NCBI GenBank assembly: GCA_963995525.1 | Contig: OZ023205.1 | Coordinates: 57,258,898-57,322,897 of the forward strand | Reading direction: 5' to 3' | Length of the DNA stretch: 64,000 nt | From: Escarpia spicata | Taxonomy: Eukaryota; Annelida; Polychaeta; Sabellida; Siboglinidae | Part shown: piece by piece, positions 56,101-64,000 of the stretch | Layout of the letters: every line of letters starts with the position of its first letter | How positions within the stretch are numbered: the first letter of the stretch is position 1 | The notes under the pieces: generated by a model | What the model was told of the DNA's origin: nothing | Databases searched by the model: none | Seen by the model: the letters and a program-made list of their open reading frames with translations, nothing else | Made by a program: the position numbers and the translations under genes

Positions 56101-56340
56101 TGACAACAGTTGTAATTGTGATTAAGTATGTGTACGATTACAGAGAACGATTACTCCATCTCTGTTTTACGCGCGCTGCGAGGTAACAGACTAGCACAAA
56201 CCGGGTCGCTATTTGAGCTTCAACAGGGTCCGGATTCGATACAATGCCGACTAGTGAATAGGATGCACGGTTTTTATTTGGGCTTCAAAAGAGTCCGGAT
56301 TCGACACAAGTGCCGACTAGTGACATAGTGCCATCAGCCT

Positions 56341-56640
56341 GCACGGTTTTCACTTCCACCACCGTCATAAACCAAAACGCAAGTTACCGTTTGGGTGCCA
56401 TTTTACATGAATGTCAAGATTTCTAATATGTCGAAACTCTGCAAGGTGTCACTATTGGAGACACCGGGGATACTGCAGGAATATTCCGTGATTGGACAAC
56501 TGATAAGTGATATCTTTCACGTTGTCCAATGGAGTTAAATCCTAACTGCTTAATCTTAATCTTGAAAAATAATCCATAAATTCCCAGAAGGGACAACGCA
56601 TTGATAATAGATGAGAGGCAATACATTCAGGGTAGCGCCA
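56341..56640. other. No recognised gene
   Basis: Non-coding sequence between unit D and the 2A-encoding LINE. A short inverted pair, GATTGGACAAC / GTTGTCCAAT, lies at 56,490-56,531. Confidence 0.4.
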
Positions 56641-56701
56641 CTAGCCTACTCCGAAATGATGTACTGGAGCAGGCCGCAATAATATTGCTAGATAATTTAT
56701 T

Positions 56702-57780
56702 CTAATCTGGTATAGTTCTTAAAATTACAGATGTAGACAAAATGGTTTTATTACAACTAAGTCTACTTAATTTATGATTAAATAAAATATTCCCATCTTG
56801 TCCCATCAATGATCGTGCCCGTGTAGCTCTATTAACCTTTTGCACACCAAAGTCTGAAAATTTGATTGACAATTCATCAGTATTTATTTTATAAAACAGA
56901 GTTAAACGCATAATACGTCTCCGATCTGTCAATTGTGCCCAATTTAAGTCTTTTAACAATTCTGTCACACTTATTTCATATGTATATTTAGATTTTGTCC
57001 ATCTTGCTGCACGTCTTTGAATTACTTCAAGACTGTTAATTTCTTTCATTAGGAATGGATCCCAGATTATTGCAGCATATTCCATTCCAGCTCTTACTAA
57101 TGAAATGTAAGCAATTGTTTTAAATTTTTGTGAACAGCCCCTAAGATTTATACGTAAAAATCCAAGTTTTTTATTACATTTCTTAACCACTTCAGCAATG
57201 TGCTTAGGCCAAGTTAAATCATTTGATAAAATAACCCCCAAATATTTTGCATTATTGACCTCTTTCAAAATTTGCCCGCCCATGTGATAAAAATGATGTA
57301 AATGAAGACCAGAAGTTGTGCTCATTATATTGCATTTATAAATATTAAATGTCATGTCCCAATCAACACTCCACTTAACAAGGCTGTCTAAATCTTGTTG
57401 CAATATTAGTTGATCTTTTTAAAGACTGAACTGGTCTATAAATCAAACAATCATCAGCAAAGAGTCTCACTTTTGTACCTGGAGAAATAACACCTGGAAG
57501 ATGATTACAGTATAATAAAAACAACAGTGGTCCCATTACTGTACCCTGAGGAACACCGGATGCTACTTCTTCATCATCAGAAAATTCACCATTTATCAAT
57601 ACACATTAAGAATGACTTTATCCAATTTTTAACATTTCCATTTATACCAAAATAATTCAACTTATTTAACAGTCTGTTGTGTGGTACAACATCAAAAGCT
57701 TTAGAAAAATTTAGAATAGCAATATCCACTTGTAGATTCTGATCGTGTAATTCCCCAGAATGCAACGATTTTCTGAACAA
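56702..57780 (-). pseudogene. Reverse transcriptase of the 2A LINE
   Basis: Frames 57,780-57,586 (DIAILNFSKAFDVVPHNRLL), 57,599-57,375 (SGVPQGTVMGPLLFLLYCNH; VRLFADDCLIY, catalytic Asp pair intact) and 57,403-56,702 (NAKYLGVILSNDLTWPKHI; GMEYAAIIWDPF; VIQRRAARW). The last 233-codon frame is intact to its stop. The motif I Asp is present in FSKAFD only, because the normal LDF is LNF. Single-base indels split the three pieces. Confidence 0.85.
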
Positions 57781-58523
57781 AAATGTTAAAAAAGGAGCTA
57801 GCTCAGAAGCATGTTATTTCAATATTCTACCTGGAATCTTATCTGGCCCACTTGATTTACTAGGGTTTATATCCCTTAGTAGCTTCTCAATACCCACCAC
57901 ATTAAATATGAGATTATCAATATCTGGAAAATTAGGACCATCAAGTTTCATATTTCTATTAGGACAATCGGTGTCTTTAGTGAAAACCGATTTGAATTAC
58001 CTAGATAAAATGGAGGCTTTACTGCTAGAATCAGAATTAAGTTGAGCACCAGTTTTTAGAGGGGATATACCAACTAAATCTTGCTGTTGAGACTTTATAT
58101 AATGCCAAAATGGTTTTAGGTTACCGTTATCCTGAGCAGTCTTAAAATACCATTGAGGTGCTGCCAGTGAGCTTTACGTATCTGTTTTCTATTTTGTTTA
58201 GCCAATTCTTTGTATTTTAACCAGTGTGTTGGGTTTTTAGAATGTTTTGCCGATTATAGAAACGCTGTTTTTTCTTACAGTTCCTTTTCAAACTGTTTGA
58301 TAACCAAGGTAAATCGACTCTAGTTTTAGACCAGTATGTTGTTACATATTTATCCATCATATTATGTATATGTTCTGTGAATAATAAATAAAAAGACTGT
58401 AGACTTTGTTCTTCTGAACTACATGAAACATCCAGTAAATGATCTGTGAATAATTTAGTATCTCTTCATTTGACCCCAATCTGCTTTAGACCATTGATAC
58501 AACTTCCTAGGTGGTGCCTTTGT
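57781..58523 (-). other. Linker between endonuclease and RT of the 2A LINE
   Basis: Frames are short and shifted, but the minus strand still shows linker-type residues such as HIHNMMDKYVTTYWSKTRVD LPWLSN and KGYKP, consistent with the endonuclease-RT linker and first RT motifs of this LINE. No separate gene. Confidence 0.55.
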
Positions 58524-59200
58524 TCACATTGCTTTAATCATAATATCCACTACTATCAAATCATGATCTGAAAAATTTGGTACAGTATTTATAGATTTAA
58601 GTAGACCTGGTTTATTCGTACAATAAAGATCAAGAATAGCATCAAGTCTTGTAGGAATTCTTTGTAACTGATTTAAGTTATGCTCCTCCAGTGTTGGTGG
58701 AATAACATCACCTAATCCTTTTTGGTCTGAACGTAAGGACACCTTACCTTACATGAATTCCAATCAATATCACCTGCATTAAAATCACCACCTAGTGTTC
58801 CTAGTAATATGAGATATATGCCTTAGACTTGACTGAAGAGTTGTATTAGATTCGACTGAGTAATCAGAGGTCGGCCTATAGTATGATGCTATATAAACTG
58901 GACTTTCATTATGAATAGATAAACGTGCCCACACAATTTCATCATGAGAGGTAAATCTGATTTATCTAACTCAATTTAATCTATAACCAAATCTTTCTTA
59001 TGAATTATTATGACACCACCACCATTAAGCGTACGATCATTTCTCAAATGACCTACTTAATTAGGAGGCAAGAACTCAGAATGTTTTATTGATTTATCTA
59101 ATTTAGACTCACTAACTAATATGATATCTGGTTGCATGGTATTACAAAAATGTAGCAACCCTGCCTTTCTACCTCTAGTACTATTAACGTTTGTAATTGA
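58524..59200 (-). pseudogene. APE-type endonuclease of the 2A LINE
   Basis: Shifted pieces read HFCNTMQPDIILVSESKLD (catalytic Glu box), RTLNGGGVIIIHKKDLVID, GGDFNAGDIDWNS and, in frame 58,742-58,524, LDAILDLYCTNKPGLL and PNFSDHDLIVVDI with the terminal SDH intact. Key residues remain though the frame is broken at least four times. Confidence 0.8.
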
Positions 59201-59479
59201 TATTCTTAAATTATCTGATGATTTATCTGAACCACTACTTTCCTCAGATAGACAGTTTGTAGATAAAGATGTGATATTTTAAACTTGGTTATTAAGTACT
59301 ATAGATGTATACATGAGTGGACTACTATGAACAATAGGTTTAAAGTAAACAGATTTGGTCGGAGAGACTCCACTGAGTGCTGACAAACTGAGTCATCACC
59401 AGGTATACCTGATAATAAATCATAACTGTTTGAAACATTAATGTTGTATGCCTGATAAAGGAATGAAGAACAATTGACA

Positions 59480-59571
59480 GAATTACAACGACAACAATGC
59501 CATGTATTATTTTCAATTTGGTTAAACTCGGCCGATGACATACTGGCACATGATTTATGAAACCAAACCTG
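59480..59571 (-). pseudogene. PHD-type zinc finger of the 2A LINE
   Basis: QVWFHKSCASMSSAEFNQIE then NNTWHCCRCN gives the WFHxxC and WxCxxC second half of a PHD finger. The first cysteines (CGTCDL, about 59,610) lie in a different frame. PHD fingers at this position occur in ORFs of CR1/L2-group elements. Confidence 0.7.
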
Positions 59572-59607
59572 GCCAGCCTACATTCAAATCACCAGTCTAC
59601 ATTCAAA

Positions 59608-59847
59608 TCACATGTTCCACAAGGATAAACACAAGCCCAAGCGTGGACCTGGGTTAACTTCAATATCACCACTCAATAATAATAATAATAACATTGTTAA
59701 TAATGTAGTCTTAACAACATGTAATGTATACAATTTATGCATACTTCTTAAATAACCATCATTTGTACAAAGTCCGACATATTTATGTTGCTGCACTAAA
59801 TTTTTGATAGACATAACCATGGGTAATGAAATTGAAAACTCATTCAC
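59608..59847 (-). pseudogene. N-terminal frame with 2A-like ribosome-skipping peptide
   Basis: The frame ends LLLLLLSGDIEVNPGP (2A at 59,644-59,673) followed by RLGLCLSLWNM and a stop. D-x-E-x-NPGP is the canonical 2A signature: the ribosome releases the upstream peptide at the Gly-Pro and continues. The six leucines come from a TTA microsatellite (59,674-59,691), and preceding residues (LHVVKTTLLTM) extend a hydrophobic stretch that could act as a signal sequence. A frameshift soon after the 2A disconnects it from the PHD finger. Confidence 0.85.
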
Positions 59848-59850
59848 TAA

Positions 59851-60230
59851 TTCTACCTTTTTGTGTGAATAAATTATACCAGTGCATAGTCTTAGCAGAA
59901 CCCAGACAATGATTAACCTATTATGAGCAATAATTAATACAAAAAAAACATGAAGATGTAGATTACATTGTTACAAATTGTGTTGGGGATGAATTAGATT
60001 CAACATATTTATTACACCAACTGACACTGTCATAACATAATGACATAAAATTGATAAATCGTATTTCAGAATGTTTACCAGGCAACAAAGCAAAACTAAT
60101 AAGAATTTATAATACAAAAAACAGACTTCAGCATTATGTTAATTTCTGTATATGACTTACAACATTTATTATCTAAAGTTATTGACAAGATGACATAATC
60201 AAAAATGAAGTGTTACAACTTTTGAATATA
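59851..60230. other. No recognised gene
   Basis: AT-rich sequence upstream of the 2A LINE. It may include the element's 5' UTR or promoter, but nothing marks its start. Confidence 0.4.
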
Positions 60231-60234
60231 CCGT

Positions 60235-60425
60235 TATCCGGTTGTAAACAAAACACGTGCTGACGACGACAGGCCTCGACATTAAAACTGGCCCGGCGCC
60301 TTTTTGAGGCTGCCGGGCCAGTACGGGCCACCAGTTTTCATATTTTACTGGCCCGCCAGGCCACTGGTTTCAATCCAATTGACCACCATCGGGTTACCGG
60401 TAACCCGACCATACCTAGAAAAATA
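60235..60425. repeat. GGCCCGGC-rich hairpin repeat
   Basis: GGCCTCGACATTAAAACTGG, CCCGGCGCC, GCCGGGCCAGTACGGGCCAC and ACTGGCCCGCCAGGCCACTG form several overlapping inverted words in a region otherwise AT-rich. It is likely one end of a non-autonomous DNA transposon; no partner end was found. Confidence 0.45.
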
Positions 60426-60639
60426 GGACAACCCTACAGCCTAATTTTTGTATTTGATATTTAAATCAAAGTTTGTTTTTTTATAACTAATTAAATAACA
60501 GCAACTAAAACTCAGCCATGCATATATACGATGACATGTATGCACTGCCAAACTCATTTGTGTGATTGGCAAATGGCGGGGGGGGGGTAGGAGAGCAGAT
60601 GACAGGGGGGGAAGACAACAACCAGACAGATGCAAACCG

Positions 60640-61198
60640 AAGAAGGAGCTATTCTAAGGCAGTGATTGAGGGGGCAATGACGAAAGAGAGGACGACTCCA
60701 TTATGAGAAAGACGGACAGGACACTGAGTGAGGGGAAGGACGTCGTTGTTTGTTTACCGGGGGGCTAGGATTGAACATGTAACTGACAGGGTAGAGAAGG
60801 TATTGGGACATGGCAAGGGGGGGTCTATACTGGTACATGTAGAAACAAATAATGCAGACAGGGAGTGAAAAACTGCGATAGTACAGAAGTATAGACAGTT
60901 AGTGAGGAAGCTAAAGAAGACGAGAGTTGAACATGTTTTTCTGTCAGGAATTTTGCCAGTAATGGGAGGAAGGGGGGCAATGTATAGAAACTGCAAGAGG
61001 ATGGCGATCAATGCACTAGTTGAGCAGATGTGTGAAGAAGAGGGGGTGGGATTCACAAATTTGTGGGGATACTTTGTTGGTAGGGAAGATATGTACATGA
61101 GAGATGGCCTCCATCTTAGTGGAAAGGGGGCAGCAGTTTTCTCAGAGAACCTGCTGCGATCTGTTGACAGTGGGACAGGTTGCATCTATTTAAACTAG
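60640..61198 (+). pseudogene. CR1/Rex1-type ORF1 with SGNH esterase-like domain
   Basis: Codons give DDSIMRKTDRTL (Ser block), GARIEHVTDRVEKVLGHGKG, ILVHVETNNAD and then stop. The frame 60,902-61,198 continues RVEHVFLSGILPVMGGRGAM, RMAINALVEQMCEEEGVGF and YMRDGLHLSGKGAAVF. DGLHLSGKG is the Asp-x-x-His catalytic block of SGNH hydrolases, known in ORF1 of CR1-group LINEs. The third block, normally GTNN, reads ETNN. The frame ends at a stop before ORF2. Confidence 0.8.
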
Positions 61199-61317
61199 AA
61201 TCGCAGGGGGGACTCACAGAAAAGCCTGAAAATGGAGGGATAGATAAAGACAGCACAAATAAATCAGGAAATAACAGTCTGGAAAACTCTTCTGAAGCTG
61301 GATATAAATGTGTTTGT

Positions 61318-61992
61318 TTAAATGAAAGGAGTATAGTAAACAAAAGAAATTAACTAAACATTATGGTAGAAGATATTGACCCTCATATAATAGGTATAAC
61401 CGAATCCTGCACCACTACCGATATATCAAATGCTGAATTGGGACTGACAGGATATGTAATGTTTAGAAAAGATAGAATAGGAAGAAAGGGAGGTGGAGTT
61501 ATTTTATATATTAAAGAATCTATTCAGGCTTATGAAATAAATTAGAAAGAGAAGCAGATTGCGAAGAAGCTGTTTGGTGTAACATAGTTACACTACTCAA
61601 CGTTAGTTTATCGAAGTCCAAACATAAGCATAGAAGAGAATGAAAAAATACAAAACGCTATAAGGGAAGTAAGCAAACGGGACTGTATTATTATGGGGGA
61701 TTTTAACCATGGGCATATAAAATGGAAATCTCTACAGAGTACGGGGAGAGAGGACAACAAGTTTTTAGTTTTAGTTCAAAATACATTCCTTTCTCAACAT
61801 GTGCTAGAACCAACCAGGGGTGAGAATGTGTTAGACATAGTTTTGTCCTCACAGAATGAATTAGTTGACAATGTCAAGATATGTGAGCCACTGGGGAGTA
61901 GCGATCACAACCAGATACATTTTACCATCAAAATAAAATCAGAAAGGAATAGTAAAAAGCAGTATAGGAGAAATTTCCACAAAGGAAGGTAA
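61318..61992 (+). pseudogene. CR1/Rex1-type ORF2 endonuclease
   Basis: NERSIVNKRN begins the domain, broken by a stop. HIIGITESCTTTDISNAELG carries the catalytic Glu. GRKGGGVILYIKESIQAYEI follows and ends at a stop at 61,543. The frame returns at MGDFNHGHIKWKSLQS, LEPTRGENVLDIVLSSQNEL and EPLGSSDHNQIHF. Glu, GDFN and SDH boxes are all intact. Confidence 0.85.
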
Positions 61993-61998
61993 AAGGAC

Positions 61999-63833
61999 AT
62001 GAGGAAATATTTAGCAAAGATAGACTGGAATAACACATTGAAAAATAAGACGGCAATAGAATGCTGGAATATATTAAAGAGTGAAATTAAGTGCATAGTC
62101 GATAAATTTGTACCCTTCAAAAAACAAGGAAAACGGTCCAAAAAGAAACAGTTATCGAAAGAAGCCATTAGAAAAATTAAGTATAAACAAATGATGTGGA
62201 AGTCATATAGATGTACTGGAAATGATGAAGACTACAACAGTTATAAAGAAGCACTTAACCAAGCTACAGCGGAAATTAGAAATTCAAATAGAAGCTACGA
62301 ACAACAATTAGCTAGTAATATAAAACAGGACAGCAAGAGTTTTTATGCATATGTTCGAAGCAAACAGAAAGTTCAAGATAAGGTCGGTCCTCTAGAAGAT
62401 AGTGCTGGAAATATAATATCAGAGGGATTCTTAATGGCAGAAGACCTGAATGAGAACTTTAGTTCAGTGTTTACCAGGGAAGATATTAGTTCATGCCAGT
62501 ACCAGAGGCTAAGTTCAAGGGGGCAGATTCAGACTATTTAGGACAATTAATTGTAACCCCGGAAATGGTAGCTAAGAAAATAAGGGCTATGAAGGATAAT
62601 AAATCACCTGGAGTGGATGGTATTCCACGCAAACTACTATTGGAAATTGTAGAACAAATTAGCATAACGCTTGCAACAGTTTTCAACTTGTCATTAGAAG
62701 AGGGAGTGGTTCCTTTAGAATATTCAAAAAAGGTTCGAGAAACAAGTCAGAGAACTATAGACCAGTGAGTTTAACATCAGTGATTTGTAAATTATTAGAA
62801 AGACTTAATTAAAGATCACATGGTGGATTTTCTTGTTAAACAAAACTTGATAAACCCATCTCAACATGGTTTTTTTAAAGCGAGGTCATGCTTAACAAAT
62901 ATGTTATGTTTTTTGGAAGACATCACTAAGTGGGGAGATGAGGGATCACCAGTAGATATCGTCTACTTAGATTTTCAAAAAGCTTTCGACAAAGTACCAC
63001 ATCAAAGATTACTGCTTAAACTAAAGGCCCATGGCATAGGAAATGGTATAATAAACTGGATAGAACAATGGCTGATTGACAGAAGACAACGTGTAGTAGT
63101 TGATGGGGAGGCTTCAAACTGGAAATTGGTATTGAGTGGGGTACCACAGGGATCAGTATTAGGACCTATATTATTCTTAATATATATCAACGATTTGGAT
63201 GATGAAATAACAAGCAAGGTGTTGAAATTTGCGGATGATGCAAAAATGTTTAGAAGGATTAAAAGTTATGGAGATAGACAGCATTTATAAGATGATCTTG
63301 ACAGGTTGATCAAATGGTCTGAAAAGTGGCAAATGCTGTTCAATTTTGGGAAATGTAAATGCCTCCACACAGGACATGGGAATGAAGAGGTAGAATATAC
63401 AATGGGGGGTACCGTACTAAGTACTACTGTAAAAGAAAAGGACTTAGGGTTAACCAGTAGTGCTGATATGAAGGTTTCAGAGCAGTGCGGAATTGCAGCT
63501 TCAAAGGGAAATCAAATCCTTGGATTAATTAGGCGAAACATAACGTATAAGGAAAAAGAGCTAATAATACCGCTGTACAAAACAATAGTTAGGTCTCATT
63601 TAAAATATTGTATTCAAACGTGGAGGCCATATCGCAGGAAGGACATAGATATGCTAGAAAGAGTGCAGAGGAGAGCAACTAAAATGATACCAAAACTGAG
63701 GGATCTTAGTTACGAAATATGCCTAAAAAAATGCGGTTTAACAACACTAGAGACCAGGAGATTGAGAGGAGATCAGATAGTAGTGTTTAAAATATTGAAT
63801 AGAAATATTTTGTTCTCAGTTAAGAAGGACTAG
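61999..63833 (+). pseudogene. CR1/Rex1-type ORF2 reverse transcriptase
   Basis: Frame 61,999-62,541 is the linker (KYKQMMWKSYRCTGNDEDYN, FYAYVRSKQKVQDKVGPLED). Frame 62,493-62,768 has KDNKSPGVDGIPRKLL. Frame 62,820-63,290 has QHGFFKARSCLTNMLCFLED, IVYLDFQKAFDKVPHQRLLL, SGVPQGSVLGPILFLIYIND and KFADDAKMF with both catalytic Asp residues. Frame 63,306-63,833 is the thumb and C-terminus (KDLGLTSSADMKVSEQCG; MLERVQRRATKMIPKL). About four single breaks separate the pieces, so this is the best preserved RT in the window. Confidence 0.87.
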
Positions 63834-64000
63834 AGGACATGAACTTACATTAGCGAAGGAGCAGAGTAGATTGGATATAAGAAAGTTTTCATTTTCATAA
63901 AGGACTGTAAATGAATGGAACAGATTACCTGCTGATTGTGTGGCTGCTAGTAGCGCAATATGTTTAAAAATAAAATCGACACATACCTCAGACGGGCGGG

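Larger units (their letters stand above)
52496..56164. mobile_element. hAT-type element (3.67 kb) in unit D
   Basis: Left end CACAGATGGAGTGATTAC and right-end complement CAGAGATGGAGTAATCG form terminal repeats. The left subterminal zone is packed with GAGTACGATTAC words. Flanking 8-mers are GTTTATGC and TTTTACGC (6 of 8 match). Unit C reads TTTTACGT once at 44,589-44,596 with no insert, so C is the empty site. No transposase is recognisable. It carries a later palindromic element (53,533-55,085). Confidence 0.8.
46205..56340 (+). repeat. Second segmental duplication, unit D
   Basis: Direct partner of unit C, about 9-12 kb downstream. D-specific features are a 351 bp exact tandem duplication, a 690 bp insert with a LINE end (47,655-48,344), an extra 3' part of a pseudogene (50,119-51,010) and a 3.67 kb hAT element (52,496-56,164). 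Identity is visibly high but not perfect. Confidence 0.88.
56641..59850 (-). mobile_element. 2A-encoding CR1/L2-group LINE
   Basis: Read leftward it has a short N-terminal frame with a 2A-like peptide (59,608-59,847), a PHD-type finger (about 59,571-59,480), APE-type endonuclease (about 59,200-58,524), a linker, then RT (57,780-56,702). This order of 2A, PHD and endonuclease-RT matches STR-type elements described from sea urchin and related 2A-bearing CR1/L2 LINEs of other marine animals. Stops and shifts divide it. The 3' end is not clearly marked. It is not part of either duplication. Confidence 0.85.
60600..64000 (+). mobile_element. CR1/Rex1-type LINE, near full length
   Basis: ORF1 with an SGNH-esterase-like domain (60,640-61,198) is followed after 120 bp by ORF2 with endonuclease (61,318-61,980) and RT to the C-terminus (62,000-63,990). 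The last codons (AATATGTTTAAAAATAAAAT, CGACACATACCTCAGACGGG) reach the window edge, so the 3' UTR is cut off. Short copies of the same family lie at 26,320-26,920, 10,445-10,640 and 28,575-28,760. ORF2 has stops at 61,543 and 63,288 and shifts near 62,510 and 62,740, so it is inactive. Confidence 0.85.

Noticed and set aside
60754..61185. 143-codon minus ORF
   Set aside because: Shadow of the ORF1 esterase domain on the plus strand.

Overview
This is eukaryotic, almost certainly metazoan, DNA: LINE, hAT and Ty3/gypsy fossils, long dinucleotide arrays, no operon-like spacing and no long intact host reading frame. A LINE encoding a 2A-like peptide, SGNH-esterase CR1/Rex1-type LINEs and LINE 3' ends that finish in ATT repeats together suggest a marine invertebrate (echinoderm, lancelet, hemichordate or mollusc-like). 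The sequence alone does not fix the phylum. No host gene can be called with confidence. The window reads as a repeat nest organised by two large direct duplications.

Region 1 (1-30.1 kb). Unit A (1-12,075) and unit B (19,607-30,138) are diverged direct copies separated by a 7.5 kb spacer. Both carry, in order: an RTE-type LINE reverse transcriptase, a Ty3/gypsy integrase remnant, a LINE 3' end, a CR1/L2-like LINE on the minus strand, a CR1/Rex1-type LINE 3' end, a GATGACATC-core repeat and a CACG microsatellite. Large indels distinguish them. B keeps the RTE element almost whole (5' leader, endonuclease, RT, C-terminal zinc finger; about 17.66-21.42 kb) and carries a CR1/Rex1-type LINE inserted into the CR1/L2-like LINE, which creates one 417-codon open frame. 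The spacer holds a degenerate minus-strand Ty3/gypsy element (13.3-17.0 kb) with gag, zinc knuckles, protease, RNase H and integrase, one recognisable LTR and most of its RT missing.

Region 2 (30.1-37.1 kb). LINE 3' fragments, a 299 bp direct-repeat pair, a hAT element with a transposase dimerisation-domain remnant, and a decayed RTE-1-like RT.

Region 3 (37.1-56.3 kb). A second direct duplication: unit C (37.13-44.7 kb) and unit D (46.2-56.3 kb). Each copy serves as the pre-insertion site for the other's transposons. A 699 bp hAT MITE in C has a perfect 8 bp target duplication and an empty site in D. A 3.67 kb hAT in D has its empty site in C. Inside the latter sits a 1.55 kb near-perfect palindrome with a tRNA-like Pol III promoter module in each arm. 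Both units carry a broken fragment of an uncharacterised protein family with TDSPTSQY and HGKGxCDGVGG motifs.

Region 4 (56.6-64.0 kb). A minus-strand LINE encoding a 2A-like peptide, PHD-type finger, endonuclease and RT, followed by a near full-length plus-strand CR1/Rex1-type LINE (SGNH-like ORF1, then endonuclease-RT) cut by the window end.

Nearly all coding traces have stops, frameshifts or active-site changes, so they are annotated as pseudogenes or mobile elements.
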